Origin: Fluviicola sp.
GTDB lineage: Bacteria; Bacteroidota; Bacteroidia; Flavobacteriales_D; Crocinitomicaceae
Assembly: GCF_039596395.1 (NCBI RefSeq)
Contig: NZ_JBCNJT010000003.1
Location: 457,764 to 521,763, forward strand
Direction: 5' to 3'
DNA: 64,000 nucleotides
Shown: piece after piece, positions 25,018 through 32,188 of the stretch
Layout of the letters: each line of letters begins with the position of its first letter
Position numbering within the stretch: the first letter of the stretch is position 1
The notes under the pieces: model-generated
Databases searched by the model: none
The model's input: only the letters and a program-made list of their open reading frames with translations
Told to the model about the DNA's origin: nothing
Position numbers and translations under genes: made by a program

Positions 25018-25527
25018 CTAATCTTTGCCCAGAAGAAACCGAAATGTTTCTTTTCCTTGGGGAGCTAAAAGCAGGTTTGTCATCAGGGAATGGGTCCGTT
25101 CCAATCGCTTTTCGATCGATTTTGCAGTCGAAATATGGTTCAGGATGTATCGTTTCATGCCGGGAGTAAGTGCATCAAACCGGTCTTTTGATTCCGGCAC
25201 CTGGATCCAGTATTCTTTGATCTCTTCCGGAAGCGGAACACCGAATTCCGATTCGTCTTTTTCCAACTGAACCGTTACGAAATCGCCCAAAGTCTTTCCA
25301 AGCTTTTTAAGCCGGTCTTTTTGAACGGTAATCAGGCCGCTTCCTTCTCCGAGTGCCAAAATTCCGGCCTGCCAACGCACTTTGGAATCCAGGGTGACAA
25401 GCAGCCGCTGATTGAAATCTCCTTTTTCTTTTCTGCCCGGAAGCTGTGCCAGTATATCCGGCGTGATTTCCACGAACCAGTAGTTCAGGTAGTCAAGTGC
25501 TTTGATGTCAGTTTCGAATTCAATCAT
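25018..25527 (-). CDS. YdeI/OmdA-like protein with DUF1905-type N-terminal domain
   Basis: 169 residues. The N-terminal half (about 1-95: F-E-T-D-I-K through the L-G-D-F-V-T-V-Q-L-E-K-D-E-S-E-F-G segment) is the small beta-barrel DUF1905 fold. The C-terminal half (about 105-165: F-D-A-L-T-P-G-M-K-R-Y-I-L-N-H-I-S-T-A-K-S triplet) is the YdeI/OmdA bacteriocin-protection-like domain with its conserved helical core. Members are linked to stress or antimicrobial-peptide tolerance in other bacteria, but the biochemical role is unknown. No obvious operon partner is seen. Confidence 0.8.
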   Translation of the reverse strand: MIEFETDIKALDYLNYWFVEITPDILAQLPGRKEKGDFNQRLLVTLDSKVRWQAGILALGEGSGLITVQKDRLKKLGKTLGDFVTVQLEKDESEFGVPLPEEIKEYWIQVPESKDRFDALTPGMKRYILNHISTAKSIEKRLERTHSLMTNLLLAPQGKETFRFLLGKD

Positions 25528-25566
25528 GGCGTATTCTTGGAAGCATAAAGATAAAGAAGATCATTG

Positions 25567-25658
25567 AACCACATAGTTACATAGCACACATAGAAAATAT
25601 TTTGCTATACTCACTTTGTACAATTTAAAACCTATGTGACCTATGTTTGTATGTGGTT
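25567..25658. repeat. Imperfect 27-bp inverted repeat built on ACATAG words
   Basis: The left arm 25567-25593 (AACCACATAGTTACATAG...) and right arm 25632-25658 (...CTATGTTTGTATGTGGTT) match at 22 of 27 positions, with a 38-base AT-rich loop. Each arm holds three ACATAG-type words. It sits between the YdeI-like start and the vWA gene terminator. I saw no transposase or target duplication. Confidence 0.55.
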
Positions 25659-25661
25659 AAC

Positions 25662-25692
25662 AAAAAATCCCCCGGTGTTACTCAGGGGACTT
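25662..25692 (-). terminator. Terminator after the vWA gene
   Basis: TCCCC (25668-25672) pairs with GGGGA (25685-25689). On the minus strand the stem is followed by TTTTTT. It lies six bases past the stop. Confidence 0.7.
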
Positions 25693-25697
25693 TCCTC

Positions 25698-26825
25698 TTA
25701 TTCAACCGTGAATCCTGTTTTTTGAGCGGTAGCAACTAACGATTCAATGATTGCCGATCCAAGGTCTTTCTGCGCGTTGGATTCGTTGATCTTCTTCGTT
25801 TCCTCTGCGATGTATTCTTCCCGTTTCTTCGAAAGCTCGCCGATCTTGTTTTGGTACTTGACCCGTTCCGCTTTCTTATCGTCTATATACTTCTTTTGTT
25901 CCTCTTTGGATTTTCCCTTCAATTCAGCCGGAAGATCTTCCGGACGGATGCTGTCGAGCTTCACTTGGCCCTGGTCCACACCATCCACTAAATCCCAGCT
26001 GGCATTTTTGTAGTTCGATTTGGATTTGGCTTCGGCACGTTCGCTCATAACTGCATATCCTTTGGATGAAGCATTCATGTCTTCATTTGCTTGTTTGTTT
26101 GCGCGATATTTTCCCTCTTTTCCGTAACCGATGTAGGTTTTGTTTAAGGAGTCATTGACCGAAATAATTTCTTTGTCGTATGGAGTATCAATGTGTCGGA
26201 TCTCATCGTTGGAATTGATATTGAAATACGAACCCTGCGTTTGCTGAGCTCCGTCGTACCAGAATTCTTTGACTCCCTGTTCGTAATTTCCGCAGTAAAT
26301 AGTATTCACAATAATGTCTTTCGTTGCTGCAATTTTCAGGATTTTCTTGTAATCGATCGGGCCCTGGTTGAAAGGTTCATTCCCTGCAATATAGATCAGG
26401 CGCAGGTCGCCATCGTTGGCAGACCATTTCAGGTCATTGATGGACGATTCGATCACTGCTGCGCAATATTCTGTTCCTCCGTTGGTTTTCAGGGAGAAAA
26501 GCTGCCCGGAAATAGAATCCAGGTCAGAGATGAGGTCTGTTCGTTTACGGATCCAGTTGGGAGTTTTGATCTCGTCGTTTCCATAATCGTATAACGCGAT
26601 TTCCAATTGGGGAGATTTTCCTTTGGCAGACATTTTGGAAGCCATGTTGACAATTTTCCAGATAGTGGATTTGGCTTGTTCGATCAAACCGTCCATACTT
26701 CCGGAAGTATCAAAAAGGATTGCAATTTGGATTTTACGTGCTTCATCACTCGGGTGAAGCGGTTGTGCTTGTGAGAACTGAATTCCCGCAGCGAGGCTCA
26801 CAATTGTAATAAGGATTGATTTCAT
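25698..26825 (-). CDS. Secreted von Willebrand factor A domain protein
   Basis: 375 residues from ATG 26825, which opens a signal peptide (M-K-S-I-L-I-T-I-V-S, cleavage near A-Q-P). The vWA domain (about 30-220) has an intact MIDAS: D-T-S-G-S-M near residue 40 and the conserved Thr in T-N-G-G-T-E-Y-C. It is followed by a lysine- and glutamate-rich coiled coil (about 300-355: K-K-A-E-R-V-K-Y-Q-N-K) and a short C-terminal helix. No sorting domain is present, so it is probably periplasmic or loosely surface associated. A role in metal-dependent protein-protein contact is expected; partner unknown. Confidence 0.85.
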   Translation of the reverse strand: MKSILITIVSLAAGIQFSQAQPLHPSDEARKIQIAILFDTSGSMDGLIEQAKSTIWKIVNMASKMSAKGKSPQLEIALYDYGNDEIKTPNWIRKRTDLISDLDSISGQLFSLKTNGGTEYCAAVIESSINDLKWSANDGDLRLIYIAGNEPFNQGPIDYKKILKIAATKDIIVNTIYCGNYEQGVKEFWYDGAQQTQGSYFNINSNDEIRHIDTPYDKEIISVNDSLNKTYIGYGKEGKYRANKQANEDMNASSKGYAVMSERAEAKSKSNYKNASWDLVDGVDQGQVKLDSIRPEDLPAELKGKSKEEQKKYIDDKKAERVKYQNKIGELSKKREEYIAEETKKINESNAQKDLGSAIIESLVATAQKTGFTVE

Positions 26826-26869
26826 AATGCTGGTTTTCAAGGAATACAACCAGGTTTGAAATCGGTTCA

Positions 26870-26907
26870 AAATAGTAGGGGCGTAAAATTTTACGCCCCT
26901 ACTATTT
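26870..26907. repeat. 38-bp perfect palindrome, GTAGGG/CCCTAC family copy 2
   Basis: Left arm AAATAGTAGGGGCGTAAAA (26870-26888) and right arm 26889-26907 are exact complements. It begins one base into the stop codon of the downstream lipoprotein gene and lies ahead of the vWA gene. It probably acts as a terminator for the lipoprotein transcript and belongs to the repeat family with copies at 6971, 30425 and 53384. Confidence 0.85.
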
Positions 26908-27370
26908 ATTCTGATTTTAGCAATTCCTTTCGTTGTGCACGCAATTCGGAAAGCAAAGGCTCCAATTGAGATGCTTCTTTATTGAATTCGATCGTTACAC
27001 GTTTAGTCCCGTTGGAAGTCGTGATTTCGATGTACTCCGAACCACCGTCCGCGCAATCGGGGCAACCATAACTTTCTTCCAATCCTTTAAAGCTGTTCCA
27101 ATCGATTTTATCCAAAATGCTTTTCCACCTGGCAGCTGAAATATCGAACGATTCTTTCTTTGCGGGATTTCTATCTGAGTCGACGCTGGATTCAACATAG
27201 TTGACCTGTTTTTCGGTGAAAATGAGTTCTTTTCTGCAGTATCCGCGGCAATGCCCGAAATTGGTGCCGTGCATCACACTGATGACCTGGTCATTGGAAG
27301 CAACCGGTTTGCTGGTATTACATCCAAATAAGATAGAAGCCGAAAGGGCAACAAAAAGAAAGATTTTCAT
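26906..27370 (-). CDS. Cysteine-containing lipoprotein of unknown function
   Basis: 154 residues with a lipoprotein signal (lipobox L-F-G-C, Cys17). The mature part has two cysteine pairs, F-G-H-C-R-G-Y-C-R near residue 40 and Y-G-C-P-D-C near 102, which could form disulfides or a metal site. The fold is probably small and beta-rich; I recognise no named family with confidence. Its stop codon lies inside the perfect palindrome at 26870-26907. It may be co-transcribed with the vWA gene, but the palindrome argues against read-through. Confidence 0.7.
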   Translation of the reverse strand: MKIFLFVALSASILFGCNTSKPVASNDQVISVMHGTNFGHCRGYCRKELIFTEKQVNYVESSVDSDRNPAKKESFDISAARWKSILDKIDWNSFKGLEESYGCPDCADGGSEYIEITTSNGTKRVTIEFNKEASQLEPLLSELRAQRKELLKSE

Positions 27371-27432
27371 GACTCAAATTTTACGTGAAGGTAGCAAGAA
27401 TTTTGCCAGGATATTTATAAAAAAGAGGTGTT

Positions 27433-27996
27433 TTAGCGAACAATGAATTCGTTGTAACGCTCAATCTTTTCCAATAATCGTTGAGCTAAATAAGCATTTC
27501 CGTCTTTCAGGTGCGAATGTATCAACAATGCTTCATCGATGTATTTTTCTTTCTTTTCATTGTTCCAATAATGAGGTGGAGCATACAGGTTGCAGATCCG
27601 GTCGGCCATTTTAACGACCCAAACTTCCTGGGGTTGTTTTTTGATGCGTTCCAGGCTGTCCATCATTTGCAGTTCTTTGGTTTCAAGCTCCTCATTTTTT
27701 GTCAGGGCCAAAACTCCTGCTGCCACCTCGTTGCCGAATTGATCGCGAATGGATTCAAAAGTGGCTTCGGTATCTTCAATCGTATCGTGAAGAACGGCAC
27801 ACAAAATTCCCAGTTCTTCCTGTGGCATGCTTTCGTGTTTGAATGCATGGCTCACTTCAAAAACCACGCTTCCGATGTGGTTGATGTATTCGATCCGTTC
27901 CCCTTTATTCGGAGAACCATAAGTTTGCCCGCTGTGCAAAAGAGTCGCAAGTTGCCAGGCTTCCTGTAGTTTTTCTATAGCTGATTTGTTATTCAT
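27433..27996 (-). CDS. Small HD-domain phosphohydrolase (SpoT/MESH1-like)
   Basis: 187 residues. The metal-binding HD layout of (p)ppGpp hydrolases can be read: H-S-G-Q-T-Y near residue 17, Y-I-N-H-I-G near 39, and L-H-D-T-I-E-D-T near 69-76, followed by K-M-A-D-R-I-C-N-L around 128. It lacks the synthetase, TGS and ACT domains of full-length Rel, so it is a small alarmone-hydrolase-like protein. Substrate specificity ((p)ppGpp or another phosphorylated nucleotide) is inferred. It sits at the edge of the AT-rich accessory stretch. Confidence 0.82.
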   Translation of the reverse strand: MNNKSAIEKLQEAWQLATLLHSGQTYGSPNKGERIEYINHIGSVVFEVSHAFKHESMPQEELGILCAVLHDTIEDTEATFESIRDQFGNEVAAGVLALTKNEELETKELQMMDSLERIKKQPQEVWVVKMADRICNLYAPPHYWNNEKKEKYIDEALLIHSHLKDGNAYLAQRLLEKIERYNEFIVR

Positions 27997-28022
27997 GCAT
28001 TTCTAATGTTATGGATGAAAAA

Positions 28023-28652
28023 TTAGTACATTTTTCCGTTAAGGCTTGTGTCAGCAATAAATTCGATACCCCGGCCGATAGTTCGAACGCTCTTGTAATA
28101 ATAATCATCACTCATAAAATAATCCCATTGTTTGGAGTTCAGTGTGTGATAAATGGTTGGATAGATTTTGGGGAATTGGCCGGGATCCAGTTTGATTTCT
28201 TTCCAGTAATAATGTTTCGACCACTGATTATAATCCATATAAATGAATAACCCGAAATTCAGTATCTCATTCTTCCGGGTAAGAAAATAACCATCTGGAG
28301 AACAAGTTCCGAGATATCCGTTTTTCTTCATGACTTTCAATTGCTCATTCAGTGAAGTCTCATCGTATTCTTTGAATAAGGACTCCAAACTGTCTTTTCC
28401 GTTTCTGCGGCATTTTAAATAGGAGCAGGTACTTTTTTTATCACGGATCTGAACCTGGAAAATGGTATCGTGATAGAGGAATAAAACATAGTGGATAACA
28501 GGCGGATTCATATAAATCCCATTTCCCAATTCAATTTCATCGCCATTACTTACAAAGCAAATAGCCCGGAAATCTTCGTTGAGAGGAGTGTTCTCGCTTT
28601 TACACGAAGTTAATAAGATAAGTATACATAAAATGCTATAGATTAATTTCAT
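28023..28652 (-). CDS. Lipoprotein of unknown function
   Basis: 209 residues with a lipoprotein signal (L-L-T-S-C, Cys17). The mature part is rich in aromatic and charged residues, with K-S-T-C-S-Y-L-K-C and L-G-T-C-S-P-D-G-Y-F segments, and no family I can name. It follows the DUF4304-like gene by seven bases on the same strand, so the two are probably one transcription unit. Base composition is lower in GC than in surrounding genes. Confidence 0.65.
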   Translation of the reverse strand: MKLIYSILCILILLTSCKSENTPLNEDFRAICFVSNGDEIELGNGIYMNPPVIHYVLFLYHDTIFQVQIRDKKSTCSYLKCRRNGKDSLESLFKEYDETSLNEQLKVMKKNGYLGTCSPDGYFLTRKNEILNFGLFIYMDYNQWSKHYYWKEIKLDPGQFPKIYPTIYHTLNSKQWDYFMSDDYYYKSVRTIGRGIEFIADTSLNGKMY

Positions 28653-28659
28653 AACAAAT

Positions 28660-29304
28660 TCAAAATTGATTGGTAGTTAGTTTTTCTTCCACTAACTTGA
28701 CAAGTTCATCCCAATAGCCTCTTTTACGTTCCGTATCAATCCACTCTTGAATTAATTTTAGTCCAACATTTCTATCTCCAAACTCTATCTCATGAAATCC
28801 TTCAGCTAACGTCATAAAAATTGTACGCCCCATGAATTGATCGGGAGGGTTTCTGTATATTTCCAGTAAATCATAATTACTCTTCAGTGTCTTAATAAAC
28901 GGGATCAATATATTTTCCAGATGATCCATTATCAATGATTTAAAATCAGAAGGATTTGTATCCGGAACTATCGAGTAATAGTAAGGAGTTCCTTCTTTTA
29001 AAGCACTGACATTCGGTTGTATAATCGAAAAAGAAGTATTGTGAGGTATTTTAGGAATTTTGGAATATTCCGGAAAATGTTTGAGAAAATAGTGATGAGT
29101 TAATTGATCGAAAATGGTGCAATTAAACCAAAATGAAACACTATCTGGCATATTCCAGGATGACTTCTCTATTGAAATAAATTGAATCATCCGGTCGGTT
29201 TCTAGATAAAAATGCTGACCTGAAGTCTTAAAACCGTATGATTTCATGAAAGGTTTTAATTCCGTTTTAAGAAAATCAGCAAAAAATATGAGACAGTTTT
29301 CCAT
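28660..29304 (-). CDS. DUF4304-like protein
   Basis: 214 residues, cytoplasmic, no signal peptide. The start (F-F-A-D-F-L-K-T-E-L-K-P-F-M-K-S-Y-G-F-K-T-S-G-Q-H-F pattern, residues 8-32) and later strands match the layout of DUF4304 proteins, often found in accessory or polymorphic-toxin-immunity settings. No toxin gene is visible here. The gene is clearly AT-richer than most of the window, with codon choices (TTA, ATA, AAA) unlike its neighbours, suggesting recent acquisition. Function unknown. Confidence 0.6.
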   Translation of the reverse strand: MENCLIFFADFLKTELKPFMKSYGFKTSGQHFYLETDRMIQFISIEKSSWNMPDSVSFWFNCTIFDQLTHHYFLKHFPEYSKIPKIPHNTSFSIIQPNVSALKEGTPYYYSIVPDTNPSDFKSLIMDHLENILIPFIKTLKSNYDLLEIYRNPPDQFMGRTIFMTLAEGFHEIEFGDRNVGLKLIQEWIDTERKRGYWDELVKLVEEKLTTNQF

Positions 29305-29399
29305 TAAGAGTTAGTTAATTGTTTCTTCTTATTTTATTCCGACCTAAAAGTGCAAAATAGTTGTGAGTCGTGACTTGTTTTTGAAGAGCGCAGAAATAA

Positions 29400-29858
29400 T
29401 TATTCGCGATTCCTTTTCAAAAAATTTTCAATTCTCCATTTAATAATTTGCAAAGTCCCGTTCCAGTAAAACTCCCAATGCTTGTATATCTCAACCGTCG
29501 GAAAGTTACTCGCCTCGACGCATAATTCAGTTCCGTCTTCTTTCGGAGCCAGGTAAAACGAGATCACAGTGTAATTTTCGGGTTCGTCTTCCAGGTTCGA
29601 TAGGGAACTCAGGTATTCGTATTGAAATGCTTTTCCCGGTTCGAATTGCAGGATCGTTCCGCGGTTCTCAAATGGTGCATGATGGAAACCTTTGATCACA
29701 AACGGACCTCCGACTTTCCAATCGGAAAGAATTTCTATCCTCATTTCCGGATCGCCCATCCATTGCTGCATCAACTCCGGATTGGTTAAATAGCTCCAAA
29801 TCTTTTCAGGTGATGCTTGAATCAAGATGTGCTTTTCGATCTGTTGCGGGAAGTTCAT
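29400..29858 (-). CDS. SRPBCC (START-like, AHSA1-type) protein
   Basis: 152 residues from ATG 29858. The N-terminal I-L-I-Q-A-S-P-E-K-I-W-S-Y-L-T and W-M-G-D-P segments, the central G-G-P-F-V-I-K-G, and the long C-terminal helix (F-Y-W-N-G-T-L-Q-I-I-K-W) are the standard Activator-of-Hsp90-homologue-like SRPBCC layout, a hydrophobic ligand-binding cavity. Ligand and role are unknown. The upstream TTG at 29867 was rejected. The gene's 5' flank is an ATTCG-word array shared with the end of the NTF2-like gene, so the two may be transcribed together. Confidence 0.85.
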   Translation of the reverse strand: MNFPQQIEKHILIQASPEKIWSYLTNPELMQQWMGDPEMRIEILSDWKVGGPFVIKGFHHAPFENRGTILQFEPGKAFQYEYLSSLSNLEDEPENYTVISFYLAPKEDGTELCVEASNFPTVEIYKHWEFYWNGTLQIIKWRIENFLKRNRE

Positions 29859-29888
29859 AATTCGCAATTCGGCATTCGAAATTCGAAA

Positions 29889-30395
29889 TTATTTGTGGTG
29901 ATCATAACTCAATCCCGACTTAAGTTTCCATTTCCCGTCCTCAATGATCCAAACGTGCGTAAACCTGGCGGTACTTGCATACTGTTCCGGTTTTCCTTCC
30001 ATTTTTTCATAGAAGCGGTGTTCCCCGTGTTGGATGGCTCCGTACAATTCCCCGTTCGTATAAAGAGGAAAAACCTGCGAACTTCCCGGGACCAGTTCTC
30101 TCCTCGATTGATAGGTTTCCGGAGATTTGCACAAACCGCTTTTCAGGTCGCTCAGGAATTTCTTCCGGTCTGAAACACCCGATTTATCATGGAAAAACTC
30201 GAAATTTTCACTCACTAGTTTTTCAAATTGAGAAATATCACAGGTATTGAAACCGATGTTGAATAACAAACTGTCTTTTGAAAGAATGATTTTATATAAA
30301 ACAGATTCTTTGCCTTCCTGCGCGGAAGCGGATAACGAAAGTGTCGTTAATAAAAGAACAAGCAGGGGCTTTGTCATAGGGAATTTGAATTTCAT
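29889..30395 (-). CDS. Exported NTF2/SnoaL-like (DUF4440-type) protein
   Basis: 168 residues from ATG 30395 (ATG 30377 also possible). A signal peptide (P-L-L-V-L-L-L-T-T-L-S, cleavage near A-S-A-Q) precedes a cone-shaped NTF2-like domain: L-L-F-N-I-G-F-N-T-C-D, L-V-S-E-N-F-E-F-F-H-D-K-S-G and the closing strand F-T-H-V-W-I-I-E-D-G-K-W-K. Such domains are either enzymes or binding scaffolds; no obvious catalytic dyad can be assigned. A longer start at 30458 was rejected because it would run through the palindrome at 30425. Confidence 0.8.
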   Translation of the reverse strand: MKFKFPMTKPLLVLLLTTLSLSASAQEGKESVLYKIILSKDSLLFNIGFNTCDISQFEKLVSENFEFFHDKSGVSDRKKFLSDLKSGLCKSPETYQSRRELVPGSSQVFPLYTNGELYGAIQHGEHRFYEKMEGKPEQYASTARFTHVWIIEDGKWKLKSGLSYDHHK

Positions 30396-30424
30396 AACTG
30401 AAAAATACGGGATTAATTCCGAAT

Positions 30425-30458
30425 TTGGTAGAGACGAAAATTTTTTCATCCCTACCAA
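30425..30458. repeat. GTAGGG/CCCTAC palindrome, copy 3
   Basis: Left arm TTGGTAGAGACGAAAA (30425-30440) and right arm TTTTCATCCCTACCAA (30443-30458), 14 of 16 pairs, two-base loop. It lies in the divergent gap between the NTF2-like gene and recF. Confidence 0.7.
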
Positions 30459-30502
30459 GACAATTCGCGATCTGCAATTCGGAATTCGTCATTCGGAATT
30501 TG

Positions 30503-30510
30503 TAACTTTG
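30503..30510 (+). promoter_or_regulatory. -7 box TAACTTTG upstream of recF
   Basis: A TAnnTTTG match that ends only four bases before the recF ATG at 30515. Transcription would start at or very near the start codon, giving a leaderless mRNA. An ATTCG-word array (30462-30500) runs directly into the box. Confidence 0.6.
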
Positions 30511-30514
30511 CAGC

Positions 30515-31609
30515 ATGTTCGTCGAATCCCTTTCATTAGTCAATTTCCGCAATCACAGTGAAGCTGAATTCCAGTTCGAATCCGGCGTGAATTGCATCGT
30601 GGGAAAAAACGGTTCGGGGAAAACGAATGTGCTCGACGCGGTTCATTACCTGAGCATGTGCCGTTCTTATTTAAACCCTATCGACCGTCAAAATATCCGC
30701 TTCAACGAGCAGTTTTTTGTGATCCAGGGATGCTGGATGAAGGATGAACAGCCTTTCAACCTGTATTGCGGGGTAAAATCGGGCTCGAAAAAGGTGTTCA
30801 AAAAGAATAAAAAGGAATACGACCGGCTGGCAGATCACATCGGGCATTTCCCGGTAGTGATGATTTCCCCTTACGATACCGACTTAATCTCGGAAGGCAG
30901 TGAAGTGCGCCGGAAATGGATGGACGGGATTATTTCCCAGTTCGACCACGAATATTTGAACGATTTGCAGCGCTACAACAAGGTGCTGGATCAGCGAAAT
31001 GCCTTGTTGAAACTCCAATTTGAAAACGGGTTCTTTGAACGGGAATCCATCGAGATCTGGGATGAACAACTCATCCGTTACGGAACGGCTATCCACAATA
31101 AACGGGTGGCTTTTATAGAAGCGTTTATTCCCTTGTTCCAGCATTATTACAAATGGATTTCGCAGGAACAGGAATCCGTTTCACTGAACTACGAATCCAA
31201 ACTGACCGAAACGGATTTCAGGTTATTGCTGCAACAAGCCTACCCGAAAGACATGCGCGTGCATTATACATCAGTTGGAGTTCACAAAGACGATATTACT
31301 TTTCTGCTGGAAGGATTGCCAATCAAGCGTTTCGGTTCCCAGGGACAGCAAAAAAGCTTCCTGATCGCTCTGCGTCTGGCTCAGTTCGACTGGTTGAAAG
31401 AACGCCTGAAGCAAACGCCTATCCTCTTACTCGACGATATTTTCGATAAACTCGACAACCTGCGCGTAGCGCAATTGATGGAATTGGTTTCCAAAAATAC
31501 TTTCGGCCAGGTTCTGGTCACAGATACCGACGAAAACCGTGTTTCATCAATCTTTGATACCATACAGGTAAAACCGAATATGATCATTTTTAATTCCGAA
31601 TGGGTATGA
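30515..31609 (+). CDS. recF: DNA replication and repair protein RecF
   Basis: A 364-residue SMC-like ATPase that, with RecO and RecR, loads RecA at single-strand gaps. The start L-S-L-V-N-F-R-N-H is typical, the Walker A is G-K-N-G-S-G-K-T-N at about residues 30-38, the ABC signature S-Q-G-Q-Q-K-S at about 273-279, and the Walker B L-L-L-D-D-I-F-D-K-L-D at about 305-315. The stop TGA overlaps the next ATG (ATGA at 31606-31609), so it is coupled to the DUF721 gene, as in many Bacteroidota. The promoter implies a leaderless message. Confidence 0.96.
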   Translation: MFVESLSLVNFRNHSEAEFQFESGVNCIVGKNGSGKTNVLDAVHYLSMCRSYLNPIDRQNIRFNEQFFVIQGCWMKDEQPFNLYCGVKSGSKKVFKKNKKEYDRLADHIGHFPVVMISPYDTDLISEGSEVRRKWMDGIISQFDHEYLNDLQRYNKVLDQRNALLKLQFENGFFERESIEIWDEQLIRYGTAIHNKRVAFIEAFIPLFQHYYKWISQEQESVSLNYESKLTETDFRLLLQQAYPKDMRVHYTSVGVHKDDITFLLEGLPIKRFGSQGQQKSFLIALRLAQFDWLKERLKQTPILLLDDIFDKLDNLRVAQLMELVSKNTFGQVLVTDTDENRVSSIFDTIQVKPNMIIFNSEWV

Positions 31610-31917
31610 GCGAGTGGGACGAACGTAAAAGATCCGGGAATGCACAACCCATGAAGGAGTTGGTGGATAAACTCATGAGCGCTTACCAGTTGCAGGGAAA
31701 ACTCACCGAGATCGATGTGCTGAATAAGTGGGAAGAAATGATGGGAAAAGCAGTAGCAGTGCGAACAACCAACCTGCAGATCCGTCACGGAGTTTTGATC
31801 GTTGCACTGAATTCTTCTGTGATGCGGGATGAGTTGCTGCATGGAAAACAAATCATCATCGAGCGCGTGAACCAAACTGCGGGCAAGCAGATCATCCACG
31901 ATGTGTGGTTTGAATAA
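31606..31917 (+). CDS. DUF721 protein (DciA-like)
   Basis: 103 residues. The core (L-V-D-K-L-M-S-A-Y, I-D-V-L-N-K-W-E-E-M-M-G-K-A-V-A, L-Q-I-R-H-G-V-L-I-V-A-L-N-S-S-V-M-R-D-E-L) fits DUF721, the family that includes the helicase-loader DciA. I chose the ATG at 31606 because it gives a four-base ATGA overlap with recF; an ATG two codons upstream is possible. Location right after recF supports a replication or repair role. Whether it loads the replicative helicase here is inference. Confidence 0.85.
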   Translation: MSEWDERKRSGNAQPMKELVDKLMSAYQLQGKLTEIDVLNKWEEMMGKAVAVRTTNLQIRHGVLIVALNSSVMRDELLHGKQIIIERVNQTAGKQIIHDVWFE

Positions 31918-32034
31918 TTGCGAATGCCCGAATTACGAATGTTTCCTCAAGTGATAAAATACGGATAGACATGTGTCTATTTGGTCAGTAATATCAACGG
32001 TTTCCAATCGGTTGACACGAAAACAGCGTTTCCC

Positions 32035-32066
32035 GGTTTGCCATTTGGCAAACTGGCAAATTGGCA
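32035..32066. repeat. TTTGCC/GGCAAA element, copy 1
   Basis: A 32-base element made of mirrored TTTGCCA and TGGCAAA words, in the 271-base gap between the DUF721 gene and panB. It matches 29 of 32 bases of the element at 46808-46839. Confidence 0.7.
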
Positions 32067-32161
32067 TAGGTCCGGTGAGGGCGAATCCTGCATGTAAGGA
32101 ACACCGCTACTAACCAATAATCTAAACATTCGTAATTAGGCATTCGTAATTCGGAATTAAC

Positions 32162-32169
32162 TAACTTTG
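32162..32169 (+). promoter_or_regulatory. -7 box TAACTTTG upstream of panB
   Basis: A TAnnTTTG match 19 bases before the panB ATG. It follows the phrase ATTCGTAATTCGGAATTAAC, as at recF, so the ATTCG-word and the promoter box are again fused. Confidence 0.6.
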
Positions 32170-32188
32170 TTAGATAAATAGATCGCTC

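Noticed and set aside
25567..25658. ACATAG inverted repeat as insertion sequence ends
   Set aside because: The arms enclose only 38 bases with no transposase and no flanking duplication.
32125..32162. ATTCG arrays as a CRISPR-like array
   Set aside because: Units are 8-10 bases with no spacers of constant length and no cas genes.
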